Of a DNA stretch of 64,000 nt, positions 48,832-57,687 are shown one piece after another (the stretch's first letter is position 1; each line of letters starts with the position of its first letter). The notes below the pieces were generated by a model. That model did no database searches and was not told the DNA's origin. It worked only from the letters and a program-made list of their open reading frames with translations. A program made the position numbers and the translations under genes. Source of the DNA: JANOMH01 sp031422295 (GTDB taxonomy: Bacteria; Pseudomonadota; Alphaproteobacteria; Rhodobacterales; Rhodobacteraceae); contig JANOQM010000018.1 in assembly GCA_031422295.1 (NCBI GenBank), forward strand, positions 5,090 through 69,089. Reading direction: 5' to 3'.

Positions 48832-49677
48832 ATGCCTGCATCGTCGGGGTCTTTCCAGCGGATTGGTCACATGCAGCCTCAACGACAGCGCAAATCGGGT
48901 ACGGGCGATCAAGTCGCCAAAGACCCGTTGCAATTCGCGTTTGAAAGCCGGGATCGCGATGTCCTGAAAATCGTGCGCAATGCCCTGGCCGCAGGCAGTG
49001 CCAGACTGGCGTTTCAACCTATCGTATCGGCCAAAAACACCCGGAAGGTAGCCTTTTACGAGGGGCTGATCCGCGTGCTGGATGATGGGGGCCGAATCAT
49101 TCCGGCGGCCCATTTCATGCCCGAGATCGAAGAAAGCAGTCTGGGCCGGGAAATTGACTGCACAACCCTGCGGCTGGGGTTGGAAATGTTGCGGGTCAAT
49201 CCGGCGCTGCGGCTGTCCATCAATGTCTCCGCCCGGTCGATTGGCGACGGCGCGTGGCGGCGGATATTGGACGAAGGTTTGCACCGGTCGGCGCAAATTG
49301 GCGAACGGCTGATCCTCGAAATATCCGAAAGCTCGGCGATGCTGCTGCACGAAGTTGTCATCCGGTTCATGGAGGAAATGCAGCCCAAGGGCCTGTCATT
49401 TGCTGTTGACGGTTTCGGCGGCGGGTTGATTTCATTCCGTCATCTCAAGGACTTCTTCTTTGACATTGCCAAGATCGACAAATGTTTCGTACGCGATATT
49501 GCGACATCCCCAGACAATCAGGTGCTTGCGCAGGCGCTGATCAGCGTCAGCCATCAGTTTGACATGTTTACCGTGGCAGAAGGCGTGGAAACCCCAGAGG
49601 AGGCGGCGGTGCTGGTTCAGTTGAATATCGGCTGCCTACAAGGCTATCTGTACGGCGTGCCAAAGTTCAGCCTGTAG
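48832..49677 (+). CDS. EAL-domain protein, probably degenerate phosphodiesterase
   Basis: 281 residues, a stand-alone EAL domain. It has ARLAFQPIVSAKNTRKVAFY, EGLIR (the ExLxR position), LRLSINVSARSIGD, LEISESSA, KIDKCFVRDIATSP, TVAEGVETPEEAAVLVQLNI and CLQGYLYGVPKFSL. The DDFGTG loop is DGFGGG, losing the second metal-binding Asp, so c-di-GMP hydrolysis may be lost while binding is kept. There are two possible starts, ATG 48832 and ATG 48871. No GGDEF or sensor domain is fused. Confidence 0.88.
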   Translation: MPASSGSFQRIGHMQPQRQRKSGTGDQVAKDPLQFAFESRDRDVLKIVRNALAAGSARLAFQPIVSAKNTRKVAFYEGLIRVLDDGGRIIPAAHFMPEIEESSLGREIDCTTLRLGLEMLRVNPALRLSINVSARSIGDGAWRRILDEGLHRSAQIGERLILEISESSAMLLHEVVIRFMEEMQPKGLSFAVDGFGGGLISFRHLKDFFFDIAKIDKCFVRDIATSPDNQVLAQALISVSHQFDMFTVAEGVETPEEAAVLVQLNIGCLQGYLYGVPKFSL

Positions 49678-49682
49678 TTGCC

Positions 49683-49697
49683 TTGACGCTAGGTCAA
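49683..49697. promoter_or_regulatory. TTGAC-N5-GTCAA palindrome upstream of phaA
   Basis: 15-bp inverted repeat TTGACGCTAGGTCAA, 126 bp before the phaA start. A second copy of the same form (TTGACCTTGCGTCAA) stands at 44711-44725. It could be an operator overlapping a -35 box; no matching -10 at normal spacing was convincing. Confidence 0.35.
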
Positions 49698-49822
49698 CGC
49701 TGGTATGCGTTAACTTGATTGGCGTTGCCCCGTAGATATCTTGCTTCTAAAGAGGCCCCTGACGGGTGGCACGGCCAACAAGGCCAATCAGCCGCAGTTT
49801 TGACCCTTGGGAGGAGCCTTTT

Positions 49823-50995
49823 ATGACCAATGTCGTTATCGCCTCGGCCGCGCGGACTGCCGTGGGCAGTTTTGGCGGCGCTTTTGCCGCCGTGCCGGCG
49901 CATGATCTGGGTGCCGCCGTATTACGCGAGGTTGTGGCCCGCGCGGGTGTTGATGCCGCCGAGGTCAGCGAGACGATTTTGGGTCAGGTGCTGACCGCCG
50001 CCCAAGGGCAAAACCCGGCGCGTCAGGCACATATCAATGCCGGATTGCCCAAGGAAAGTTCGGCCTGGGGCATCAATCAGGTCTGCGGGTCGGGTCTGCG
50101 GGCTGTGGCTTTGGGCGCGCAACACATCATGCTGGGCGATGCGTCCATCGTGATTGCCGGTGGTCAGGAAAACATGTCGATCTCTCAGCATGCGGCAAAC
50201 CTGCGCGTTGGCCAGAAAATGGGCGACATGAATTTCGTTGATACCATGATCCGCGACGGGTTGTGGGATGCGTTCAACAATTACCACATGGGCCAAACTG
50301 CCGAAAACGTGGCCGGCCAGTGGCAGATTACCCGCGAGGCGCAGGATGAATTCGCCGTGGCCAGCCAGAACAAGGCTGAGGCCGCGCAAAAGGCGGGCAA
50401 ATTTGCTGATGAGATTGTGGCCTATACGGTGAAAACCCGTAAAGGCGATATCGTGGTGACGGCGGATGAATATATCCGGCACGGCGCGACGCTGGAGGCG
50501 ATGGCCAAACTGCGCCCCGCATTTACCAAGGATGGCACGGTCACTGCGGGCAATGCGTCCGGTCTGAACGACGGCGCTGCAGCGACTTTGCTGATGTTGG
50601 CAGATGAAGCGGCGCGGCGCGGGATCGAACCTCTGGCCCGGATCGCATCTTATGCGACTGCGGGGCTTGACCCGTCAATCATGGGGGCCGGTCCGATTCA
50701 TGCCAGCCGCAAGGCGTTGGCCAAGGCCGGTTGGTCGGTGCAGGACCTTGATCTGGTCGAAGCAAACGAAGCCTTTGCTGCCCAGGCCTGCGCGGTCAAC
50801 AAAGATATGGGCTGGGACCCGATGATTGTGAACGTCAATGGCGGCGCCATTGCCATCGGCCACCCGATCGGGGCTTCGGGTGCGCGGGTTTTGAACACAT
50901 TGCTGTTCGAAATGAAGCGGCGCGGTGCCAAAAAGGGTCTGGCAACCCTGTGCATTGGCGGCGGAATGGGCGTGGCCCTGTGCGTTGAACGCTAA
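49823..50995 (+). CDS. phaA: Acetyl-CoA acetyltransferase (beta-ketothiolase) PhaA
   Basis: 390-residue biosynthetic thiolase condensing two acetyl-CoA into acetoacetyl-CoA for polyhydroxybutyrate. It has the acylation Cys in INQVCGSGLRAVALGAQHI, GGQENMS, the NEAFA motif in VEANEAFAAQACAV, GGAIAIGHPIGASGARVL with the catalytic His, and the second Cys in LATLCIGGGMG. ATG at 49823 follows GGGAGGAG. It is followed by palindromic repeat D and phaB. Confidence 0.96.
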   Translation: MTNVVIASAARTAVGSFGGAFAAVPAHDLGAAVLREVVARAGVDAAEVSETILGQVLTAAQGQNPARQAHINAGLPKESSAWGINQVCGSGLRAVALGAQHIMLGDASIVIAGGQENMSISQHAANLRVGQKMGDMNFVDTMIRDGLWDAFNNYHMGQTAENVAGQWQITREAQDEFAVASQNKAEAAQKAGKFADEIVAYTVKTRKGDIVVTADEYIRHGATLEAMAKLRPAFTKDGTVTAGNASGLNDGAAATLLMLADEAARRGIEPLARIASYATAGLDPSIMGAGPIHASRKALAKAGWSVQDLDLVEANEAFAAQACAVNKDMGWDPMIVNVNGGAIAIGHPIGASGARVLNTLLFEMKRRGAKKGLATLCIGGGMGVALCVER

Positions 50996-51001
50996 CAGCA
51001 A

Positions 51002-51026
51002 GCGTGGGTTAAAACCCACCTTACGC
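51002..51026. repeat. Palindromic repeat copy D (phaA/phaB intergenic)
   Basis: CGTGGGTT-AA-AACCCACCTTAC within 51002-51026, the exact reverse complement of copy C at 8264. It lies between phaA and phaB and could attenuate or stabilise the phaAB transcript. Confidence 0.85.
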
Positions 51027-51106
51027 TTCCGCGTCGCAATATTATTGCGCAACACGCTTTGCCGCTTTACCAAGATTACAAGCACTGATCCCCAAGGAGG
51101 AACCAC

Positions 51107-51832
51107 ATGTCCCGTATCGCACTCGTGACCGGAGGGTCGCGCGGTATTGGCGCCGCCATTTCCAAGGCTTTGTTGGCCGAAGGCTACCGTGTGGCCGCGA
51201 CCTATGCCGGCAATGACGCGGCGGCGGCGGCGTTTACCGCCGAAACCGGCATCAAAACCTATAAATGGAATGTGGCATCTTACGACGACTGCGCCGCAGG
51301 CGTGGCGCAGGTCACTGCCGACCTTGGCCCGGTCGACGTGCTGGTCAATAATGCCGGGATTACACGCGACGCGCCGTTCCACAAGATGACGCCGCAGCTG
51401 TGGCACGAGGTCATCGATACCAACCTGACCGGCCTGTTCAACATGACCCATTGTGTATGGCCCGGCATGCGCGAGCGTAAATTCGGGCGCGTGGTCAATA
51501 TTTCCTCGATCAATGGTCAAAAAGGCCAGTTCGCCCAGGCGAATTATGCTGCCGCCAAGGCAGGCGATATCGGGTTCACCAAGGCATTGGCGCTGGAAGG
51601 CGCGCGCGCCGGGATCACGGTTAACGTGGTCGCCCCCGGTTATATCAACACCGAGATGATGGCGACGATTCCGGAAAAGGTGATGAACGAGGTCATCTTG
51701 CCGCAAATCCCTGTGGGCCGTCTGGGTGAAGCCAATGAGATTGCCCGCTGCGTGGTGTTTCTGGCGTCAGATGCGGCGGGTTTTGTCACCGGATCGACCC
51801 TGTCGGCCAATGGCGGGCAGTATCTGAGCTGA
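51107..51832 (+). CDS. phaB: Acetoacetyl-CoA reductase PhaB
   Basis: 241-residue NADPH-dependent SDR. It has ALVTGGSRGIGAAISKALLA, VLVNNAGITRDAPFHKMTPQ, VVNISSINGQKGQFAQANYA then AAKAGDIGFTKALALEGARA (catalytic Ser, Tyr, Lys), and VAPGYINTEMMATIPEKV, closely matching PhaB. It reduces acetoacetyl-CoA to (R)-3-hydroxybutyryl-CoA. The strong site CAAGGAGG precedes ATG 51107. phaC is not in the window. Confidence 0.96.
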   Translation: MSRIALVTGGSRGIGAAISKALLAEGYRVAATYAGNDAAAAAFTAETGIKTYKWNVASYDDCAAGVAQVTADLGPVDVLVNNAGITRDAPFHKMTPQLWHEVIDTNLTGLFNMTHCVWPGMRERKFGRVVNISSINGQKGQFAQANYAAAKAGDIGFTKALALEGARAGITVNVVAPGYINTEMMATIPEKVMNEVILPQIPVGRLGEANEIARCVVFLASDAAGFVTGSTLSANGGQYLS

Positions 51833-52695
51833 CACGGTCCCGTGCGACCCTGATCGGATTTGTCGCGGTCCTGTTGTGGTCGCTGCTGGCGCTGCTGACA
51901 GTCGGCAGCGCCCCGGTGCCGCCCTTACAACTGAACGCCGTTTGCTTTGGAATTGGCGGGTTGATCGGGCTGATCTGGGTTGCGTCCTCGGGCGGCTTTG
52001 GGGTGCTGCGGCAGGTCCCGCTGCGTATCTATGTCTTTGGAACGCTTGGATTGTTCGGCTATCATCTGCTGTATTTCAGCGCCCTGCGCATGGCCCCCGC
52101 CGCCGAGGCTGGGTTGATTGCCTATTTGTGGCCCCTGCTGATCGTGCTGTTTTCGGGCCTGCTGCCCGGGGAAACACTGCGTCTGCAACATGTCCTCGGT
52201 GGGTTGATCGGCTGTGCCGGGGCTGCGCTTATCGTTGCCTCCGGGGCTACGGGTTTCAGCGCCGCCGCGTTGCCCGGCTACGGTCTGGCCCTGCTTTGCG
52301 CGATCACTTGGGCGGTTTATTCGGTGATGTCCCGCCGTCTTGGCGATGTGCCGACCGCCAGTGTCGCAGTGTTTTGTCTGGCCACGGCATTGCTGTCGTT
52401 GGTCGCCCATCTGATTTGGGAAACCCCGGTCTGGCCAGCCAGCAGCATGGGCTGGGTCAGTATATTTGCACTTGGCGCGGGCCCCGTTGGCCTTGCGTTT
52501 TTCGTCTGGGATATCGGGGTCAAGAAAGGCGACATTCAGCTTTTGGGCGTCGCGTCCTATGCGGCCCCGGTATTGTCAACGCTGGCCTTGATCCTTGCGG
52601 GCATTGCCAAACCAACTGCAATGCTTGGCCTTGCTGCGATATTGATTGCGGGTGGTGCGGCGCTGGCTGCCAGCGCCGCAAAACGCAAAGACTAG
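51829..52695 (+). CDS. EamA/DMT-superfamily transporter
   Basis: About 288 residues, ten membrane helices with two EamA repeats: ATLIGFVAVLLWSLLALLTV in the first, then YHLLYFSALRMAPAAEAGLI with AYLWPLLIVLFSGLLPGE, and GYGLALLCAITWAVYSVMSR with VASYAAPVLSTLALILAGIA in the second. The first helix begins upstream of the TTG at 51874. The only start covering it is CTG at 51829, overlapping the phaB stop (CTGA). It probably exports a small metabolite or amino acid. Confidence 0.85.
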   Translation: MTRSRATLIGFVAVLLWSLLALLTVGSAPVPPLQLNAVCFGIGGLIGLIWVASSGGFGVLRQVPLRIYVFGTLGLFGYHLLYFSALRMAPAAEAGLIAYLWPLLIVLFSGLLPGETLRLQHVLGGLIGCAGAALIVASGATGFSAAALPGYGLALLCAITWAVYSVMSRRLGDVPTASVAVFCLATALLSLVAHLIWETPVWPASSMGWVSIFALGAGPVGLAFFVWDIGVKKGDIQLLGVASYAAPVLSTLALILAGIAKPTAMLGLAAILIAGGAALAASAAKRKD

Positions 52696-52859
52696 CCCGC
52701 GCTCAGCCGGCCGATCTCTTCCTTGATGTGGAGTTTTTGTTTCTTCAGCCGGGCGATCTCCAGATCGTCAACAGCGGGGCTGCGATGCGCGGCTTCTACC
52801 GCGTCTGACAGTGTTTGGTGTTTTTTCTTCAGTTCCTGCAAGTGGGAGGTCAAGCTCAA
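52692..52859 (-). CDS. YdcH/DUF465 family small protein
   Basis: 55 residues, with SLTSHLQELKKKHQTLSDAV, AHRSPAVDDLEIARLKKQKL and HIKEEIGRLSAG, the two-helix antiparallel coiled coil of DUF465. The start is TTG at 52859, chosen because GAGAGGAG stands upstream and the length then fits the family. The role is unknown; such proteins are abundant in alphaproteobacteria. It overlaps the end of the transporter gene by 4 bases on the opposite strand. Confidence 0.85.
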   Translation of the reverse strand: MSLTSHLQELKKKHQTLSDAVEAAHRSPAVDDLEIARLKKQKLHIKEEIGRLSAG

Positions 52860-52981
52860 CGTCGTTCTCCTCTCGTTGGATGTGCAACATGCATAGTGCA
52901 GCACAGTTTTACAATTCTGTCACGCAGCAAGTAGCACCGAACCCCTAAACAGCAGGTTCGCGCCAAAAGATTGCCAAAACT

Positions 52982-53752
52982 TTAACGCGGAATGCCGATT
53001 GCAGTGCCATTGCGCAAAATATCCGTCACGGCATCGCTGTAATTTGCGCCATCCCGCGAATGTTCGACCCCGTCGTGCAGCACCAGCTGCGCGGCCATCC
53101 TGAAGGGGGAGCGGCCCGATTTGCGTGCTTGTAGGATAAACGAATCCGCCGCAGCCCCGGCGCGGGCCACCAGCGGCAGCACGATCACTGACCCCAGCCG
53201 GTCTTGCAAACCGGCCAGAACCTCGGGCAGGCGCGCGACCCGCTGGATCAGGGTCAGCACGCCTTTGGGCCCCAGCCTGCGGGCCGCAATATCCAGCCAA
53301 TCGGCAAGCGGGGTATCACCGCCCAGTGCAACGTCTCGGCCCGGATCATCTGATTCAGTGCCTAGATTCCGGTCAAAATACGGCGGGTTGGCGATGACAT
53401 GGTCAAAGCTGCGCATCCGCAGTTCATCTGGCAAGGCGCGCAAATCAGCGGTCGTGACCGTCAGCCCGATGTCATTTTCCGCCCCATTCCGGCGCGCCAG
53501 GTTGGCGTAATCCTGTTGAATTTCAACGCCATGCAGCACCAGCCCCGGCACCCGCCGCCCCAGACACAACGATGCCACCCCTGCCCCGCAGCCCAGTTCC
53601 AGCACAGACTGGCCTGCCACCGCAGGCACTGCTGCGGCCAGCAACACCGGGTCAATCCCGGCGCGGTAACCCCGGCGCGGTTGCCAGATTGACAAGGCCC
53701 CGCCCAGAAACGCGTCGCGCGTCAGGCCCTCATCGTCCCAGATCAATGCCAT
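52982..53752 (-). CDS. tRNA1(Val) A37 N6-methyltransferase family (TrmN6-like)
   Basis: 256-residue SAM methyltransferase. It has LTRDAFLGGALSIWQPRRGY then RAGIDPVLLAAAV, the SAM loop VLELGCGAGVASLCLGRRVP, and the catalytic NPPY in FDHVIANPPYFDRN. It resembles YfiC/TrmN6, which methylates A37 of tRNA-Val; the exact target is inferred. ATG at 53752 overlaps the DUF2007 gene by 23 bases. Confidence 0.87.
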   Translation of the reverse strand: MALIWDDEGLTRDAFLGGALSIWQPRRGYRAGIDPVLLAAAVPAVAGQSVLELGCGAGVASLCLGRRVPGLVLHGVEIQQDYANLARRNGAENDIGLTVTTADLRALPDELRMRSFDHVIANPPYFDRNLGTESDDPGRDVALGGDTPLADWLDIAARRLGPKGVLTLIQRVARLPEVLAGLQDRLGSVIVLPLVARAGAAADSFILQARKSGRSPFRMAAQLVLHDGVEHSRDGANYSDAVTDILRNGTAIGIPR

Positions 53753-53945
53753 TGTCACGCATCGCGATTTCGGCATCCGGCAGGTCGGCATCCAGCACCA
53801 TCAACCGACGCGGCAATATGCCTATGGACCCGTCCAGAATGCTCATGTTTACGTCCAATTCAAAGCAGTCTATACCCTCGCCACCCAACAGGGCGGTGGC
53901 AAAGGCGATGACCGTCGGGTCGTTGGTGCGCAAAAGCTCTTTCAT
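53730..53945 (-). CDS. DUF2007 domain protein
   Basis: 71 residues. MKELLRTNDPTVIAFATALL, GGEGIDCFELDVNMSILDGS and the ILPRRLMVLDADLPDAEIAM run match the DUF2007 'putative signal transducing protein' family, a small ferredoxin-like fold of unknown function. It is followed in the same direction by the TrmN6-like gene, with overlap, and is divergent from the prenyl transferase gene. Confidence 0.88.
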   Translation of the reverse strand: MKELLRTNDPTVIAFATALLGGEGIDCFELDVNMSILDGSIGILPRRLMVLDADLPDAEIAMRDNGIDLGR

Positions 53946-53993
53946 ATTTCAGACATAGTGGCGGGTCGCCCGATTGTCGAGCAGGCGGACCGG

Positions 53994-54995
53994 ATGATGA
54001 GCCTTGATGTGGCGGCGAACAAACCGATTGACCGCCTTGCCACGATGCTGAGCGCCGAGATGGATGCGGTCAATGTGATGATCCGCGCCCGCATGGCCAG
54101 CGAAAATGCGCCCCGAATCCCGCAGGTCACCGCCCATCTGGTCGAAGCGGGGGGGAAACGCCTGCGCCCGATGCTGACTTTGGCTGCCGCAAAATTATGC
54201 GGGTATTCAGGTCCTTACCACATTCATCTGGCTGCTACGGTGGAATTTATCCATACCGCCACCTTGCTGCATGATGATGTTGTGGACCAAAGCCAGCAGC
54301 GGCGCGGACGGCCTACCGCCAACCTGCTGTGGGACAATACCAGCAGCGTTCTGGTTGGGGATTACCTGTTCGCCCGCAGTTTCCAGTTGATGGTCGAAAC
54401 CGGGTCGCTGCGCGTGTTGGACATTCTGGCCAATGCCGCCGCCACGATTGCTGAAGGCGAAGTGCTGCAACTGACCGCCGCGCGGAACCTTGAGACGACC
54501 GAAGATATTTACCTCAAGGTCGTGCGCGGTAAAACGGCGTCGCTGTTTTCGGCCGCAACCGAGGTGGGCGGGGTGATTGCGGGTATGCCGGATGCGCAGG
54601 TCAAGGCACTGTTTGCCTATGGCGATGCGCTGGGCGTGGCGTTTCAGATTGTTGATGACCTGCTGGATTATTCCGGAACGACGGCCATCGGAAAAGACTT
54701 GGGCGATGATTTCCGCGAAGGGAAACTGACCCTGCCGGTGATCCGGGCCGTGGCTGTGGCCACCCCGAGTGAGCGCCTGTTTTGGACCCGCTGCATTCAG
54801 AAGGGCCAAGTGGCCGAGGGCGATCTTGAAACGGCGCAAGGGTTATTGGCCCGCCATGGCGCGCTGGAATCCACCCGCCGCGATGCGATTGAATGGGCAG
54901 ACAAGGCCAAGGCCGCGCTGACCAACCTGCCCGCGCATGAGATCCGCGATATGCTGCGCGATCTGGCTGATTATGTCGTGGCGCGGATCAGCTAG
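53994..54995 (+). CDS. ispB: Polyprenyl diphosphate synthase (quinone side chain)
   Basis: 333-residue trans-prenyltransferase. It has GGKRLRPMLTLAAAKLCGYS, the first Asp-rich motif LLHDDVVDQSQQRRGRPTAN, GDYLFARSFQLMVETGSL and the second Asp-rich motif FQIVDDLLDYSGT followed by GKDLGDDFREGKLTLPVI. It builds the octa- or decaprenyl tail of ubiquinone. ATG 53994 and 53997 are tandem candidates. Its 3' end overlaps the convergent ispE gene by 4 bases. Confidence 0.93.
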   Translation: MMSLDVAANKPIDRLATMLSAEMDAVNVMIRARMASENAPRIPQVTAHLVEAGGKRLRPMLTLAAAKLCGYSGPYHIHLAATVEFIHTATLLHDDVVDQSQQRRGRPTANLLWDNTSSVLVGDYLFARSFQLMVETGSLRVLDILANAAATIAEGEVLQLTAARNLETTEDIYLKVVRGKTASLFSAATEVGGVIAGMPDAQVKALFAYGDALGVAFQIVDDLLDYSGTTAIGKDLGDDFREGKLTLPVIRAVAVATPSERLFWTRCIQKGQVAEGDLETAQGLLARHGALESTRRDAIEWADKAKAALTNLPAHEIRDMLRDLADYVVARIS

Positions 54996-55852
54996 GCCAG
55001 TACGGCGGCAGGCACCACCCACCAGCCCATTTGCGCCACCTGCATTGCCCGGGCAGCAGCCCGCGCCGTGCCCATATCGCGCACCAACCCGACACATGTG
55101 GCCCCTGACCCCGACATGACGGCAGCAGCCACGCCGGGTAACTGGCGCAGTTTGGCCAGCGCTACGGAAACCTCGGGGGTCAGCAGTTCGGCCCCCGCCT
55201 GAAGGTCATTGCGCTGATGGTTCAGCCACGCGGCAAAGCCGTCGAAATCCCAGCTGTCCGGCATCGGCGCCATTGGCGGATTATCCCGGTTTATCAGCCC
55301 TTTGAACACGGTAGCAGTTGGCACCGCCACGCGCGGGTTGACCAAAACCATGGCGGCGGGTGGCAGGCGTGGCACCCCGGATAACTGCCCGCCAATACCC
55401 GTCATCCGGGCAGGTTGCGGGGCTGACAAACAAACCGGCACATCCGCCCCTAAACCCAGCACCGCCGGGTCATCGGGGGCCAATGGGGCCACATCCCACA
55501 AGGCCGCGAGCAGACGCAGGGCTGCGGCGGCATCAGATGACCCCGACCCGATCCCGGCGGCATGGGGCAGCAGTTTGGTCAGCCGCAGGGCCGCGCCTTT
55601 GGTCACGCCGCGGGCATGCTGCAGCAGTTTGGCCGCCCGCAGGATCAGATTGCTGTCACCCAGCGGCACACCTGCCGCAAATGGGCCGGTCACGGCGAGG
55701 GTCAGCCCGTCGGCGGCGGCGGCGGCAATCTGGTCGCCGATATCCGCAAACACTACCAGGCTGTCCAGCAGATGATATCCATCGGGGCGCTGGCCGGTGA
55801 CATGCAAGGTCAGGTTGACCTTGGCCGGGGCCAGCCCCTTATCCATGGTCAC
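54992..55852 (-). CDS. ispE: 4-diphosphocytidyl-2-C-methyl-D-erythritol kinase
   Basis: 286-residue GHMP kinase of the MEP isoprenoid pathway. It has APAKVNLTLHVTGQRPDGYH then LLDSLVVFA, the ATP-binding LPHAAGIGSGSSDAAAALRL, LGADVPVCLS and the C-terminal VMSGSGATCVGL. It phosphorylates CDP-ME. The start at GTG 55852 overlaps the TPR gene stop (GTGA), with ATG at 55846 as an alternative. Confidence 0.95.
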   Translation of the reverse strand: MTMDKGLAPAKVNLTLHVTGQRPDGYHLLDSLVVFADIGDQIAAAAADGLTLAVTGPFAAGVPLGDSNLILRAAKLLQHARGVTKGAALRLTKLLPHAAGIGSGSSDAAAALRLLAALWDVAPLAPDDPAVLGLGADVPVCLSAPQPARMTGIGGQLSGVPRLPPAAMVLVNPRVAVPTATVFKGLINRDNPPMAPMPDSWDFDGFAAWLNHQRNDLQAGAELLTPEVSVALAKLRQLPGVAAAVMSGSGATCVGLVRDMGTARAAARAMQVAQMGWWVVPAAVLA

Positions 55853-57570
55853 GGGCTGACATCTGACGCAAATTTCAGCGGTGCGGCCCCTTCGGCGGCC
55901 AGAATCGCATCCAGCCCTTGCGCCAGTTTGTCCCTGATCCGGGTCGCATCGGCCTCGGTCGGGTCAAAAGACAAGGCGCGGTTCCATTGAAACTGCGCCT
56001 CATTCAGGCGGCCCACGGCCCAATAGACATCGCCCAGATGGTCATTGACCACCGGGTCCACGGGTTCCAGTGCAGCGGCGCGTTCCATATGGATGACCGC
56101 CTCGTCATAACGGCCCAGTTGAAACAGCACCCAGCCCAGACTGTCGACAATCGCGCCATTATCCGGGGCGGCGGCCACGGCCTGTTCAATCATGCCCAAC
56201 GCTTCGTCCAGATTAAGGCCTTCTTCGACCAGCGAATAGCCCAGATAGTTCAGCACCTGTGGACGGCCGGGACTGAGGGCAAGCGAGGCGCGGAAATCGG
56301 CCTCGGCTGCGGGCCATTGGTCCAGCCGCTGCAAGGCGATGCCCCGGGTGTACAGCACGAACCAGCGTGCGGGATCAGTGGGACCATACATGTCAAGCGC
56401 GCGGGAATAGGCGTCATTCGCCTCGGCGAACCGTTCAAGCCCGCGCAATGCATCGCCCAAAGTGGCCAGAACCACCGGGCTGTCGGGCTGTTTTTCGGCC
56501 AGTTGCTGCAACACTTCGATGGCGGTTTCGGGCTGACCGGCGCGGCGCAACACAGCGGCGCGGCCCAGTTCGGCGGCCAGAAACGCCGGGTCGTCCGGCG
56601 CTATCAGATCATAGGTCGCATTGGCCAGTTCATACCGCTCCATCCGTTCCAGCAAGGCCGCAACCAGCAGGTTGATCCCGGTATTATCCGGGTTCAGATA
56701 TTGGGCGATCCGGCCATAGACCAGTTTATAGGCGTCAGACGTATCTTCGCCCAAGGCCATGGCGACCGAATAATACACCTCGGCCAACCCGGCCTTGGCA
56801 TCGGGGGTAAAATTAAACGGCACGACACCATCAGCCGTCAGCAGGGTCCGCAAGGCCAGCAGGCTGGGGTCCAGCGACGCGCCGAAAGTTGAATCCAACA
56901 TGGCCACGGCATCAGCATTGCGGCCAAGCTGGCTCAGGACTTGCGCATGCGCGATGCTGGACTGCCGGGTGTGCTGCATACCCTCGGTCGACGGCATGGC
57001 AAAAATCACATCTGCCGCCTCAAAATCCCCGACCGTGGCCAGCGCTAGCGCCTTATGATACAGCCCGAACGCCTTTAGCCCGGGGGCAGCAATCACTGCA
57101 TCAAATGCAGCAATCGCATCGGTCATCTGTCCCTTGCCCACAAAGGCCCAGGCCCGCGTCAACCCATCGACCAGCGGCCCGACAGACTGCCCTGCGTCCA
57201 GATTGACAAAAATGGCGTCCCAGTTGTCACCGCTGGCCGCCGTGGCACTTTGGACCATATGCGCGAATTGGCTGTCAAACCCCAGTTGGATGATCTGACC
57301 CGATACAGGCAGGGCTGCATCAATCTGGCCCAACCCCAATAGGCCGGCAAGGGTGTTTTCCAGCAGGGCCGGGTTGGTCGGGTCAGCGACGGATGCCTGC
57401 CCGAAATACAGGGCCGCCGCCGCGAAATCGCGGTCAATCGCTGCGGCCCGTCCGGCCAGATAGGCCCCGAGGTCCTGATCCGAGCCGGGCGTTTCCTGAG
57501 CATTGATCGGCGGCGCCGCACTGCCCAGCAAAGCCGCCAAAACCAGCTTACGAAAAATCAGTGGGGTCAC
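55849..57570 (-). CDS. Exported TPR-repeat protein
   Basis: 573 residues. A signal peptide (FRKLVLAALLGSAAPPINA) is followed by many tetratricopeptide repeats. Clear units are GDALRGLERFAEANDAYSRA, GIALQRLDQWPAAEADFRAS, LGYSLVEEGLNLDEALGMIE, LGWVLFQLGRYDEAVIHMER and LGDVYWAVGRLNEAQFQWNR. It is probably a periplasmic or membrane-tethered scaffold. The start is GTG at 57570 after AAGGAG. Coupling with ispE is seen throughout this kind of locus, but the functional link is unclear. Confidence 0.9.
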   Translation of the reverse strand: MTPLIFRKLVLAALLGSAAPPINAQETPGSDQDLGAYLAGRAAAIDRDFAAAALYFGQASVADPTNPALLENTLAGLLGLGQIDAALPVSGQIIQLGFDSQFAHMVQSATAASGDNWDAIFVNLDAGQSVGPLVDGLTRAWAFVGKGQMTDAIAAFDAVIAAPGLKAFGLYHKALALATVGDFEAADVIFAMPSTEGMQHTRQSSIAHAQVLSQLGRNADAVAMLDSTFGASLDPSLLALRTLLTADGVVPFNFTPDAKAGLAEVYYSVAMALGEDTSDAYKLVYGRIAQYLNPDNTGINLLVAALLERMERYELANATYDLIAPDDPAFLAAELGRAAVLRRAGQPETAIEVLQQLAEKQPDSPVVLATLGDALRGLERFAEANDAYSRALDMYGPTDPARWFVLYTRGIALQRLDQWPAAEADFRASLALSPGRPQVLNYLGYSLVEEGLNLDEALGMIEQAVAAAPDNGAIVDSLGWVLFQLGRYDEAVIHMERAAALEPVDPVVNDHLGDVYWAVGRLNEAQFQWNRALSFDPTEADATRIRDKLAQGLDAILAAEGAAPLKFASDVSP

Positions 57571-57687
57571 TGCCGAATGCTCCTTACGGGCCTTGTATCA
57601 CGGCAAGGCTAAGGCCTGCGGCCCGCGCGTGCAATCGCGTCCCGGTTGCCAAAGCGGATTTCCGGCGGTTTCCCGCAGGCGCGCCGA

